Origin: Desulfofundulus australicus DSM 11792
Lineage (GTDB): Bacteria; Bacillota; Desulfotomaculia; Desulfotomaculales; Desulfovirgulaceae
Direction of reading: 5' to 3'
NCBI RefSeq assembly: GCF_900129285.1
Contig: NZ_FQUW01000031.1
Location: forward strand, 1 to 36,160
Length of the DNA: 36,160 nt
Position numbers and translations under genes: made by a program
Shown: positions 25,344 through 33,201 of the stretch, piece after piece
Numbering within the stretch: position 1 is the stretch's first letter
Layout: every line of letters starts with the position of its first letter
Notes under the pieces: model-generated
The model's database searches: none
What the model saw: only the letters and a program-made list of their open reading frames with translations
Told to the model about the DNA's origin: nothing

Positions 25344-25911
25344 TGAATTTTTTATTCGCGGCGATATTCCCATGACCAAGGAAGAAGTTCGTACCGTCAC
25401 CCTGGCCAAAGCACGATTAGGGCCAGGCCAGGTTGTGTGGGATATTGGCAGCGGTACCGGCTCCCTTGCCATAGAAGCGGCAAGGCTAATAGGCAACGGC
25501 ACTGTTTATGCCATCGAGCAGAACCCTGTTGCAAGAGAGCTAATCCGTAAAAACATATACCAGTTCGACCTGAAAAATATAAAGGTAATTGAAGGTCGCG
25601 CTCCAGAAGCGTTGCTCCCCCTTCCCGTTCCCCAAAGGGTCTTCATCGGTGGCTCGGGCGGAAAGCTGGAAGAGATAATAAACCTGCTGCAAATAAGACT
25701 TAATCCTGGAGCAAGAGTGGTCATTAACGCCTTAACCCTGGAAACACTCACCCGCATCCTGGTTTTGCTCGACCAACTGCCATGGAAAAAGGAAGTGGTA
25801 CAGGTATCTGTTACCCGTGCGGTTTCCCGCGGCAATTATCATCTGCTGCATGCTTTAAACCCGGTGTGGATCATTGCTGTCCAAAAGGAGGGAGATGAGG
25901 GTGGCGGGTAA
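25303..25911 (+). CDS. cbiT: Cobalt-precorrin-6B C15-methyltransferase (decarboxylating)
   Basis: A 202-residue class I SAM methyltransferase. The start segment WPYTTPGIPDEFFIRGDIPM is the usual CbiT N-terminus, so ATG 25303 is right despite its 41-nt overlap with cbiE. The SAM-binding loop is WDIGSGTGSLAIEAAR, followed by AIEQNPVA and VFIGGSGGKLEEI. It methylates C15 and removes the acetate carboxyl at C12. It overlaps the cbiL start by about 11 nt. Confidence 0.94.
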   Translation: MRKSWPYTTPGIPDEFFIRGDIPMTKEEVRTVTLAKARLGPGQVVWDIGSGTGSLAIEAARLIGNGTVYAIEQNPVARELIRKNIYQFDLKNIKVIEGRAPEALLPLPVPQRVFIGGSGGKLEEIINLLQIRLNPGARVVINALTLETLTRILVLLDQLPWKKEVVQVSVTRAVSRGNYHLLHALNPVWIIAVQKEGDEGGG

Positions 25912-26614
25912 GTTTTATGGTATCGGAGTTGGCCCCGGGGATCCAGAGCTACTTACCCTAAAAGCTTATCGCATATTACAAAATGTAGATGTAGTATGTG
26001 TTCCTAAATCATCAGCTGACCGGGAAAGCCTGGCTTTGTCAGTGGTCAATAAGATAATCAAGCATCAAATCCTAACTATCGAATTAACTTTTCCCATGTC
26101 CAGAAACAAGCAAATATTAGAAGAACATTGGGCCATAGCCGGGGAAAAAGTAGCACAACTGGTACAACAGGGAAACAAGGTAGCTTTTATTACCATTGGT
26201 GACTCCATGTTTTATAGCACTTATGGCTATATACAGGCTTACCTGCAAAAAAATTATCCCTGGCTACCGGTAGAAACCATTCCGGGGGTCACTGCCATGA
26301 GCGCATGTGCAGCCGCACTGGGAGAACCACTGGCTACAGGAGATGAAGACCTGGCAGTAATACCGGCAGTTAATAATCTTAAGCGACTGGAAGAGACCCT
26401 GGATACCTTTGATAACGTGGTACTGATGAAAATAAACCGCCATTTCGATAAGATTTTGGAAATTTTACACAAAAAAAATTTAATAAATCATGCCGTCCTG
26501 GTAAGCCGTTGTGGTTACCCCGATCAATTGATAAGCCGGGAAATAACCGAATTTGCTGGAAAAAATCTTGACTATATGTCAATACTCATCCTCCGGAACT
26601 TAAAAGGCCGTTAA
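25901..26614 (+). CDS. cbiL: Cobalt-factor II C20-methyltransferase
   Basis: A 237-residue tetrapyrrole methylase adding a methyl at C20. The motif GIGVGPGDPELLTLKAYRIL and the DVVCVPKSSADRES segment are CbiL/CobI-type; AFITIGDSMFYSTYGY and VETIPGVTAMSACAAALG follow. AAGGAGGG (25885-25892) is well spaced for GTG 25901 but only 2 nt from ATG 25895, so the start differs by at most two residues. It is co-transcribed with cbiT (overlap) and cbiF (17-nt gap). Confidence 0.93.
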   Translation: MAGKFYGIGVGPGDPELLTLKAYRILQNVDVVCVPKSSADRESLALSVVNKIIKHQILTIELTFPMSRNKQILEEHWAIAGEKVAQLVQQGNKVAFITIGDSMFYSTYGYIQAYLQKNYPWLPVETIPGVTAMSACAAALGEPLATGDEDLAVIPAVNNLKRLEETLDTFDNVVLMKINRHFDKILEILHKKNLINHAVLVSRCGYPDQLISREITEFAGKNLDYMSILILRNLKGR

Positions 26615-26631
26615 TTTAAGGGGGGCAATAA

Positions 26632-27387
26632 ATGATTTATTTTGTTGGTGCCGGACCGGGAGATCCTGAACTGATAACTATTAAGGGAGCAAAGTTACTG
26701 CAGGAAGCTGATGTTGTTATTTACACCGGCTCCCTGGTTAATCCCAAAATATTAAATTATTGCAAACCAGGTGCAGATATTTATAATAGTGCCACCATGA
26801 CCCGAGAGGAAATACTGGCCGTAATGCGCAGGGCACACCTGAAGCAATTAACCGTGGTTCGACTGCATACCGGTGACCCTGCTTTATATGGAGCCATACA
26901 GGAACAGATGGATGCTCTGATGTCCCAGAACATACCTTTTAAGGTTGTACCAGGAGTAAGCTCCTTTCTGGCTGCTGCAGCCGCCATTCCCCATGAGCTG
27001 ACTTTACCAGGCGTAACCCAAACAATAATCCTTACCCGGATGGAAGGACGCACCCCGGTTCCAGAACAAGAAAAGCTTAAGGAACTGGCCCGTCATCAGT
27101 GTACCATGTGTATCTTTCTTTCCGTTCACCAGATAGAACGGTTGGTGGAAGAATTACTTGCTGGAGGTTATTCTCCCCAAACCCCGGTACTGGTGATAGA
27201 AAAGGTTTCGTGGCCTGAAGAACGCTTGCTGCGGGGAACGCTGGCAGATATTGCTGAACAGGTTAAGAATGCAGGTATTACCCGCACCGCCCTGGTTCTG
27301 GTAGGAGATGTTTTTAATTCTTCCTACCAGTTGTCGCGGCTCTATGACCCCCATTTTGACCACAGCTACCGGAACAGCAGGAAATGA
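26632..27387 (+). CDS. cbiF: Cobalt-precorrin-4 C11-methyltransferase
   Basis: A 251-residue tetrapyrrole methylase that methylates C11. MIYFVGAGPGDPELITIKGAKLL is at the N-terminus (23 residues, given here as two parts: MIYFVGAGPGDPEL and ITIKGAKLL). VIYTGSLVNPKILNYC and RLHTGDPALYGAIQEQMD are CbiF/CobM signatures, with VVPGVSSFLAAAAAI further on. ATG 26632 has an AAGGGGGG ribosome site. The stop overlaps cbiG by 4 nt. Confidence 0.95.
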   Translation: MIYFVGAGPGDPELITIKGAKLLQEADVVIYTGSLVNPKILNYCKPGADIYNSATMTREEILAVMRRAHLKQLTVVRLHTGDPALYGAIQEQMDALMSQNIPFKVVPGVSSFLAAAAAIPHELTLPGVTQTIILTRMEGRTPVPEQEKLKELARHQCTMCIFLSVHQIERLVEELLAGGYSPQTPVLVIEKVSWPEERLLRGTLADIAEQVKNAGITRTALVLVGDVFNSSYQLSRLYDPHFDHSYRNSRK

Positions 27388-28475
27388 ACATCGCTATATT
27401 TGCCATTACTAAAAATGGTACAGAGCTGGCGGCAAAGGTATCCCGGCATTTAATAAACGAGGGACACCAGGTGCGCTTGTTCAGGCCCGGCCGTTTTCCG
27501 GGAGAAGGTGAACCTTTCAACGGTCCTGTATCCCGGATAGTGGCAGAAGAATTTTACCGGTGCCAGGGTTTGATCTTTATCATGGCCCTGGGTATTGTGG
27601 TCAGGTTACTTGCTCCTTTAATTAAGGACAAGCGTTCTGATCCTGCAGTGGTGGTTATGGATGAAAAAGGCCAGTTCGTGATCAGCACTTTAAGCGGCCA
27701 CCTGGGGGGAGCCAATGAGCTGGCCCAGGATCTGGCTGGAGCTTTCCAGGCCATACCGGTAATCACCACTGCTACGGACGTAAACGGCCTGCCTTCAGTA
27801 GATGTCTTGGCCCGTAAATATACCCTGGTTATGGAACCATTTAACGCTGTAAAACAGGTAAATGCGGCACTGGTAAATGGTGAGATGGTTGCGTTTTGCA
27901 GCGAATTTCCACTGCCTTTTCCTCCAATGCAGGGCTTTAAGCTGATTCCATGGGACAAATTGCCCATTACCAGACCGCCGGGTTGGCTGGTAGTTATAAC
28001 TAACCGCGAGATTTCGTTGCCCCATGAAAAAACCCTTTTTCTAAGACCACGAAACCTTATAGCCGGTATTGGTTGCCGGAAGGAAATTGATCCGGAAAAG
28101 ATTAAAGAAGCCCTATTACATGCCCTGAAACTCGCCCGGCGCAGCCCTACCAGCCTGCGTCTACTGGCAACAATAGACCTGCGGGTACAGGAACGTGGTT
28201 TGCAGCAGGTTGCCCGGGAAATGGGAATCCCCCTGGTGAGTTTTTCAAGGGAACAAATCCAATCCATATTTTCCCGTGTGAAAAATCTTCAACATTCTTC
28301 TTTTGTTCAGAAAAGGATAGGAGTTGGTGGTGTATGCGAACCGGTTGCTCTGCTGGCTGCTGCTCACCACGCCAGACTGATCCTCCCCAAAACAAGCCGG
28401 GAGGGCGTGACGGTAGCGTTAGCCGAGGAAAGTTATGGGTGGTGGGAACAGGACCGGGAAGTACCGATTATTTAA
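27384..28475 (+). CDS. cbiG: Cobalt-precorrin-5A hydrolase
   Basis: A 363-residue protein that opens the delta-lactone ring of cobalt-precorrin-5A, releasing acetaldehyde (ring contraction). The N-terminal domain starts MNIAIFAITKNGTELAAKV and includes VISTLSGHLGGANELA. The central and C-terminal part has LIAGIGCRKEIDPEKIKEAL and GVGGVCEPVALLAA, covering the full N-, middle and C-domains of CbiG. ATG overlaps the cbiF stop. Its 3' end overlaps the reading frame of the following cbiH. Confidence 0.94.
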   Translation: MNIAIFAITKNGTELAAKVSRHLINEGHQVRLFRPGRFPGEGEPFNGPVSRIVAEEFYRCQGLIFIMALGIVVRLLAPLIKDKRSDPAVVVMDEKGQFVISTLSGHLGGANELAQDLAGAFQAIPVITTATDVNGLPSVDVLARKYTLVMEPFNAVKQVNAALVNGEMVAFCSEFPLPFPPMQGFKLIPWDKLPITRPPGWLVVITNREISLPHEKTLFLRPRNLIAGIGCRKEIDPEKIKEALLHALKLARRSPTSLRLLATIDLRVQERGLQQVAREMGIPLVSFSREQIQSIFSRVKNLQHSSFVQKRIGVGGVCEPVALLAAAHHARLILPKTSREGVTVALAEESYGWWEQDREVPII

Positions 28476-29161
28476 GTCCCAAAGCACTTAGAGTTCTGCA
28501 GGAAGCAGATATTATCGTTGGATACAAAACCTACGTTCAACTCATTGCTCCCCTGGTGGAAGGAAAAGAAATTATCAGTACGGGTATGACCCGTGAAGTT
28601 GAACGTTGCCGCGCAGCCATTGCACAGGCTCAAAAGGGACGAAAAGTTGCCCTGGTTTCAAGCGGGGATCCCGGGGTTTATGGCATGGCCGGGCTGGCCC
28701 TGGAAATTCTATATCAGGAAAAATTGCATGACCTGGTTGAAGTAGAGATCATCCCCGGCATTACCGCTGCTACCGCGGCAGCAGCATTACTGGGTGCACC
28801 TTTAATGCATGATTTCGTGGTAATTAGCTTAAGTGATCTTTTAACCCCATGGGAACTTATAGAAAAGAGGCTGGCCCTGGCTGCTCAGGGAGATTTCGTA
28901 ATAGTACTGTATAACCCGGCCAGCCATAGGAGAAAATTTCAAATCCAGAGGGCCAGGGAAATCTTGCTTCAATACAAAAACGCCAGCACACCGGTAGGGA
29001 TAGTTCGCCAGGCTTATCGCGAAGAGGAAGAAGTGATTATAACAGATCTGGAAAACCTGCTTTCTCATTCCCTGGATATGTTCAGTATTTTAATCGTTGG
29101 TAACAACCAAACTAAAAAACTGGATAACTACCTGGTTACACCCAGGGGATATGTGCTATGA
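28439..29161 (+). CDS. cbiH: Cobalt-factor III C17-methyltransferase (ring contraction)
   Basis: About 240 residues of a tetrapyrrole methylase that methylates C17 and drives ring contraction. VGTGPGSTDYLSPKALRVL, the ADIIVGYKTY segment, LVSSGDPGVYGMAG and VEIIPGITAATAAAALLG are CbiH/CobJ signatures. The start is uncertain. GTG 28439 has a GAGGAAAG site at 28425-28432 but begins inside the first strand (homologues usually start a few residues earlier, as GKLWVVG would). The next in-frame start, ATG 28334, would overlap cbiG by 142 nt and add an unrelated leader. A rarer start codon near 28424-28436 is possible. The stop overlaps cbiJ by 4 nt. Confidence 0.92.
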   Translation: MVGTGPGSTDYLSPKALRVLQEADIIVGYKTYVQLIAPLVEGKEIISTGMTREVERCRAAIAQAQKGRKVALVSSGDPGVYGMAGLALEILYQEKLHDLVEVEIIPGITAATAAAALLGAPLMHDFVVISLSDLLTPWELIEKRLALAAQGDFVIVLYNPASHRRKFQIQRAREILLQYKNASTPVGIVRQAYREEEEVIITDLENLLSHSLDMFSILIVGNNQTKKLDNYLVTPRGYVL

Positions 29162-29931
29162 TTCTGGTTTTAAGCGGAACTGCCGACGGGCGCTTGATTG
29201 TTCAGGACCTTATAAATCATGGCTACAATGTTCTGGCTTCTGCAACCACGCCTTATGGGGGAGAACTGTTGACCCGGCACGGTGCCGAAGTCATTATCGG
29301 CAGGCTGTCCATAAATGATATGGTAGCCCTGATTAAGAATCGCCATATTAAGCTTCTGATTGATGCCACCCACCCCTACGCCCAGCAGGTATCAGAAAAT
29401 GCCCGTCAGGCCTGTGCCAGGACGCAAATTCCCTATTTACGTTACCAGCGTGAGGAAAGCAGCCTGCCCCAGCACCCGCTAATTCATTGCACCAACAGTT
29501 ACGAGGAAGCAGCCCAACAGGCCGTAAGACATGGTAAAGTAATTTTCCTGACCACGGGTAGCAAAACTCTAAACATCTTTTTAAACACCGCCCGCCAGCA
29601 TGGAGCACGACTGGTAGTACGGGTGCTCCCTGAACCAGAAGTGATCCAGTACTGCCGGCAGCTGGGGCTGAGCCCTGCCGATATTGTAGCCATGCAGGGT
29701 CCCTTTAGCCTGGAATTGAATCGTGCCCTGTTTAAACAATATGAGGCAGAGGTAGTGGTTACCAAGAACAGTGGTACCATAGGGGGAACGGATACCAAGG
29801 TTGCCGCAGCATTGGAACTTGGTTTGCCGGTAGTGATAATCAGCAGACCCCGGGTACCGGATAATTCTGTAACCAGCCGACAGGAATTGTTGAAAAAAAT
29901 TAATAACGAAAGGATGTTGCATAGGCTATGA
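29158..29931 (+). CDS. cbiJ: Cobalt-precorrin-6A reductase
   Basis: A 257-residue reductase of the CbiJ/CobK family, which reduces the ring double bond of cobalt-precorrin-6A with NAD(P)H. Diagnostic stretches are LVLSGTADGRLIVQDL, LLIDATHPYAQQVSENA, IFLTTGSKTLNIF, VRVLPEPEVIQYC, MQGPFSLELNRALF and VTKNSGTIGGTDTKVAAA. Both ends overlap neighbours by 4 nt (cbiH and cbiX), so it is part of one translational chain. Confidence 0.94.
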   Translation: MILVLSGTADGRLIVQDLINHGYNVLASATTPYGGELLTRHGAEVIIGRLSINDMVALIKNRHIKLLIDATHPYAQQVSENARQACARTQIPYLRYQREESSLPQHPLIHCTNSYEEAAQQAVRHGKVIFLTTGSKTLNIFLNTARQHGARLVVRVLPEPEVIQYCRQLGLSPADIVAMQGPFSLELNRALFKQYEAEVVVTKNSGTIGGTDTKVAAALELGLPVVIISRPRVPDNSVTSRQELLKKINNERMLHRL

Positions 29932-30311
29932 AGACAGGAATCATTCTTCTGGCCCATGGTAGCCGCCTTCCAGAGGCCCAGGCCACCCTGCAGGATTTAA
30001 AGGAACTGGTAGCCAGGGATGGTTCTTACGATCTGGTGGAGGGAGCATCTTTACAATTTAACCAGCCGGATTTACCGGCAGCCCTGGCTACGATGTCAGC
30101 TATGGGAATGAAAAAAGTTGTGGTAGTCCCCCTTTTTCTCTCTCAGGGGGTACATATGAAAAAAGACATACCCGAAATTTTAGCCAGGGAAAGAACTCGC
30201 TATCCCCATATGGATATTGTCATGACCGGTCATATCGGTGCCCACCAAAAATTGGCCGAAATAATAATAGAACGAATCCAGGAGGTTAACGAAGGGCATG
30301 GAATTATTTAA
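29928..30311 (+). CDS. cbiX: Sirohydrochlorin cobaltochelatase, short form
   Basis: A 127-residue chelatase that inserts Co2+ into sirohydrochlorin, the entry step of the anaerobic cobalamin pathway. LLAHGSRLPEAQ supplies one metal-binding His and VPLFLSQGVHMKKDIPEIL the second. Its length equals the short homodimeric CbiX(S) class, about half the size of the fused bacterial enzymes. It could also act as a ferrochelatase for siroheme, though operon context favours cobalt. It overlaps cbiC by 14 nt. Confidence 0.92.
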   Translation: MKTGIILLAHGSRLPEAQATLQDLKELVARDGSYDLVEGASLQFNQPDLPAALATMSAMGMKKVVVVPLFLSQGVHMKKDIPEILARERTRYPHMDIVMTGHIGAHQKLAEIIIERIQEVNEGHGII

Positions 30312-30915
30312 TCCTGCAGCCATTGAAAGGGAGAGCATGCGCATAATTGAAGAAAACCTGCCCGACCTGGCTACGCTACCAGCAGGGGAAAGATCTATCA
30401 TCAAGCGTGTTGTGCATACCACCGGTGATCTGTCCTGTGCCCGGTTAATACGCATTCACCCCCGGGCCGTGGAAAGTGGTTTGCGTGCTCTTAAAGCAGG
30501 AAAACCCATTCTCACCGACGTAAACATGGTCCGCAGTGGCCTTATCAAAAACCGCCTAGCATCTCTGGGAGTGGAAGTAATCTGCCTGATCAACCATCCC
30601 GAAGTAATTAAAAATGCCCAAATGAGGGGAACCACCCGGGCCATGGTAGCCATGGAACTGGGAGTTCCCAAAATAGAAGGAGGTATTATAGCTATAGGCA
30701 ATGCCCCTACAGCTCTTTTTACTCTGTGTCGACTGGTATCTGCAGGACAGGTCAGGCCTGCCCTGGTAGTCGGAACACCCGTAGGTTTTGTTGGTGCAGC
30801 TGAATCCAAAGAAGAATTAATATCCCTTGGGATACCATACATTACCATGATCGGCACCCGGGGTGGCAGTACTATAGCCGCAGCAATAATTAATGCTCTC
30901 CTGCTAATGGCTTAA
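30298..30915 (+). CDS. cbiC: Cobalt-precorrin-8 methylmutase
   Basis: A 205-residue methylmutase that moves the C11 methyl to C12, giving cobyrinate. The active-site segment is IIKRVVHTTGDLSCA, with the catalytic His. LTDVNMVRSGL, GNAPTALFTLCRLV and GTPVGFVGAAESKEEL are family hallmarks. It is the last gene of the operon. cbiA, cbiB, cbiP and the nucleotide-loop genes are not in the window, so lower-ligand assembly must be encoded elsewhere. Confidence 0.95.
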   Translation: MELFNPAAIERESMRIIEENLPDLATLPAGERSIIKRVVHTTGDLSCARLIRIHPRAVESGLRALKAGKPILTDVNMVRSGLIKNRLASLGVEVICLINHPEVIKNAQMRGTTRAMVAMELGVPKIEGGIIAIGNAPTALFTLCRLVSAGQVRPALVVGTPVGFVGAAESKEELISLGIPYITMIGTRGGSTIAAAIINALLLMA

Positions 30916-30952
30916 GTCTCACTTTACCTGAGTACCTGTGTATAATTCCTCC

Positions 30953-30981
30953 CCGGCTTGTCTAAAATAGTTAATAGCCGG
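30953..30981 (+). other. Small dyad upstream of the LysM/SleB gene
   Basis: CCGGCT (30953-30958) and AGCCGG (30976-30981) can form a 6-bp stem with a 17-nt AT-rich loop just before the GGAAAGGAGG ribosome site. TATAAT occurs at 30940-30945 without a convincing -35. It may be a weak hairpin ending the cbi transcript or part of the promoter for the next gene. Confidence 0.25.
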
Positions 30982-30994
30982 AAAGGAGGACACA

Positions 30995-31681
30995 ATGGGC
31001 AGTAGACTAACCAGATATGCTGGCGCGGTAACTATAATTGTTGCACTGACCTGGCTTTTAGCAGCAAAACAGGTGGAAGCCAGCACATCATGGGGAAATG
31101 ATAATAACCTGACCAGCTACAAGTGTATGCTTTGCTACACCGTCAGGCCAGGAGATACGCTGTACAAAATTGCCAGGGTTCATAATGTTTCCCTGGCCAA
31201 ATTAATGGAAACTAACAAACTCAGGGATTCTTTAATTAGACCTGGTGATGTGCTTTTGGTACCGGATCGGTTTAGCGAGCTTCCAGCGGTAATTTCCCGC
31301 GGAGGTATATCCAGGGAGGATTTACTGCTCCTGGCCAGGTTGATTCATGCCGAAGCCAGGGGAGAAAGTTTTACCGGTCAGGTAGCCGTGGGGGCTGTAA
31401 TCCTTAACCGGCTGGCCAGCCCGGGTTTTCCCAAAACCATCCGGGAAGTAATTTTTCAGAAAGACAACAATGTCTTTCAGTTTTCACCGGTTCAGGACGG
31501 CTCCATATATCTGGAACCTGACGAAACGGCCATTAATGCTGCTCTAGAAGCCCTGGCTGGAAGAGATCCCACCAACGGCGCCTTATTTTTCTACAACCCG
31601 CATACAGCCACAGACTGCTGGATTCGTACCCTGCCTGTGGTGACCCGTATAGGCAACCATGTATTTGCCACAAAGATTTAG
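30995..31681 (+). CDS. LysM-domain cell-wall hydrolase, SleB/CwlJ type
   Basis: A 228-residue exported hydrolase. Residues 10-29 form a hydrophobic signal or anchor ending VEAS. A LysM peptidoglycan-binding repeat occupies about 48-91 (YTVRPGDTLYKIARVHNVSL to LIRPGDVLLVP). From about 110 comes the Hydrolase_2 domain of SleB-like cortex-lytic enzymes, with ARLIHAEARGESFTGQVAVG (catalytic Glu) and NGALFFYNPHTA. Such proteins act on spore cortex or vegetative wall in endospore formers. It stands alone between the cbi operon and a convergent gene, with a strong GGAAAGGAGG ribosome site. Confidence 0.9.
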   Translation: MGSRLTRYAGAVTIIVALTWLLAAKQVEASTSWGNDNNLTSYKCMLCYTVRPGDTLYKIARVHNVSLAKLMETNKLRDSLIRPGDVLLVPDRFSELPAVISRGGISREDLLLLARLIHAEARGESFTGQVAVGAVILNRLASPGFPKTIREVIFQKDNNVFQFSPVQDGSIYLEPDETAINAALEALAGRDPTNGALFFYNPHTATDCWIRTLPVVTRIGNHVFATKI

Positions 31682-31707
31682 AAGAGCCGGTAACTAAGCC
31701 GGCTCTT
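31682..31707 (+). terminator. Terminator between convergent genes
   Basis: AAGAGCCGG (31682-31690) pairs with CCGGCTCTT (31699-31707), followed by TTCCCTTTT. The stem also includes the stop codon of the convergent minus-strand gene, so it probably serves both directions. Confidence 0.85.
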
Positions 31708-32530
31708 TCCCTTTTGGAAAATGCAATTCCCTCACCAGAATGTTTACCGATTTAACTACCAGGCCAGTCATCTCTTCCACCCGCTCCTTTACAGCCAGCT
31801 GGATTTCCCTGCCTACTTTGTTCAACACATACCCATAGTATAAAACCGGATGCAATTCAATGAATACCCCATCTGTCTCCCTTTTAATATACACCCGGCC
31901 AGAACTTTTGACTCCCGGAACTTCTTCAGCCACCCTGGATATAATGGCCACCAGAGCTCCGGTGGTAATTGTTAATTTGCCGTAACAGGTAAAGGCAGGG
32001 CGTACCACTGATTGTTCCAGCCAGCTCCGCTTAACCTGCGGGCTCTGGCGCCCCAAAAAGATCTTTATAGAATCGGCAAATATTTCCGGAAACCTCTTTT
32101 TAACCTCTACCGTAGGAGCTGGAATGACATGTTTACTGTAACGGGCGCGCATGTCGAGGGCCTGACGAATTTCCCGAGGAGAAGCTATCTCTTCAATGTT
32201 GATGACCCTGGAAACTGGCGGCAAACCCAACCTGAAAGCAATTTTCTCCACCATCTCCAATGAAGTACCAAGTATTAGAACCCGGGAAGGTTTTGCTTCT
32301 TCCAGAACTGCTCTGGCCTGCCGGGCATGCTCTTCATCCATAAAAAGGGCAGTTTTTATAGCACCAATACGGGTAGGCTGTCGCTTTGCCGATATTCCCC
32401 CTAAAATGCGGTTGCCTTTAATTAAAAGTCCGTCGTCAATGATTAATTCCGCACCACATTCGTGAGCAGTTGTAATAGCCCGATGACTTTTTCCGGTACC
32501 GCTTGGACCGACAAGGGCATAAACTTCCAC
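31694..32530 (-). CDS. P-loop ATPase-like domain fused to an Asp23/Gls24 domain
   Basis: A 278-residue protein with two parts. Residues 1 to about 150 look like a small P-loop NTPase: VGPSGTGKSHRA at 7-18 (Walker A), ELIIDDGLLIKG (possible Walker B) and VLILGTSLEMV. From about 175 an Asp23/Gls24 (alkaline-shock/DUF322) domain follows: GKLTITTGALVAIISRVAEE, VKSSGRVYIK, GREIQLAVKERVEEMTGL and VKSVNILVREL. Asp23 proteins are linked to cell-envelope stress and scaffolding near the membrane; the role of the NTPase part is unknown. GTG 32530 has a GGAGGG site about 7 nt upstream. No transmembrane segment is seen. Confidence 0.82.
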   Translation of the reverse strand: MEVYALVGPSGTGKSHRAITTAHECGAELIIDDGLLIKGNRILGGISAKRQPTRIGAIKTALFMDEEHARQARAVLEEAKPSRVLILGTSLEMVEKIAFRLGLPPVSRVINIEEIASPREIRQALDMRARYSKHVIPAPTVEVKKRFPEIFADSIKIFLGRQSPQVKRSWLEQSVVRPAFTCYGKLTITTGALVAIISRVAEEVPGVKSSGRVYIKRETDGVFIELHPVLYYGYVLNKVGREIQLAVKERVEEMTGLVVKSVNILVRELHFPKGKEPA

Positions 32531-32611
32531 GTTATTCCCTCCAATTTAATTTCATAAAAATTCTTCTACATAACTAACCCTCTTTCCTTTTCTCTGATAT
32601 GTTAGCAGGTC

Positions 32612-32656
32612 ACCACTCCCTTCATATGCGCAAGATTGATGCGAAGAGGGAGTGGT
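32612..32656 (+). other. Unassigned hairpin in a divergent intergenic region
   Basis: ACCACTCCCT (32612-32621) pairs perfectly with AGGGAGTGGT (32647-32656), with further TTC/GAA pairing inside, in the 211-nt gap between divergent genes. No T-run follows on either strand. It could be an operator-like site, a small RNA or a leader structure for the gene at 32742. Confidence 0.4.
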
Positions 32657-32741
32657 TATTAACGAAATAAAAATACGAAAGAATTATTGTAATAATTTAC
32701 ATCATTAAAGGATCTTCCCGGGGAGATGGAGAAAAAAATTT

Positions 32742-33200
32742 ATGGAAAACCAGAAGGGTGGGACATCCTTGTCATATAAATTTGCTTTATTATTGGGTCA
32801 ACAGTTTAACCTTCAAGAACAAGAAGTTACCCTCTTAGGTAAAAATATCCGGCAATTTTCCCGCCTGGAAAGGCGTATTTATTTTAAACAATTAAAACCC
32901 AGGGAAAAAGAGTTTAAACTTTTCTTAAAAGAAAAATTTGCTCTCCTGGATGAAGAAGAACGACAAACGTGGTTGGATACTACGGTACAAAGCCTCCTGG
33001 AAAAAGGAGGGGATCCCGACCTGGCTGATAGCCTGGTCATGGATGTAATCGGTCGGCTGGAAGTTTACAAGAATCTGCGCGAAAAGGCTGAGATCGAAGG
33101 TATTCGTTTAAAAGCACTGACTAATTTTGGCGGGCTATCCATGGTTCTTTTCCTGGTAGTAATCATTACAGCCATTATTCTGTATTTAAAAGGACACTAG
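32742..33200 (+). CDS. Hypothetical protein with C-terminal membrane anchor
   Basis: A 152-residue protein I do not recognise. The first 125 residues are highly charged and helical (for example REKEFKLFLKEKFALLDEEE), consistent with a cytoplasmic helical domain. The C-terminus is one hydrophobic segment, about residues 129-149 (LSMVLFLVVIITAIILYL), followed by Lys-Gly-His. This is a tail-anchor arrangement with the bulk in the cytoplasm. The next gene begins 1 nt after the stop, so the pair is probably co-expressed. The ATG is preceded by GGGGAGATGGAG. Confidence 0.75.
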   Translation: MENQKGGTSLSYKFALLLGQQFNLQEQEVTLLGKNIRQFSRLERRIYFKQLKPREKEFKLFLKEKFALLDEEERQTWLDTTVQSLLEKGGDPDLADSLVMDVIGRLEVYKNLREKAEIEGIRLKALTNFGGLSMVLFLVVIITAIILYLKGH

Positions 33201-33201
33201 G

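Noticed and set aside
27554-28267. Long open frame antisense to cbiG
   Set aside because: The strand opposite a conserved gene, composition-driven, no ribosome site or recognisable domain. Other long antisense frames (for example 23679-24296) are dismissed for the same reason.
28334-28438. Upstream ATG of cbiH giving a longer cysteine-rich leader
   Set aside because: The leader overlaps cbiG by 142 nt, has no good ribosome site and is unlike the family N-terminus; it is the cbiG sequence read in another frame.
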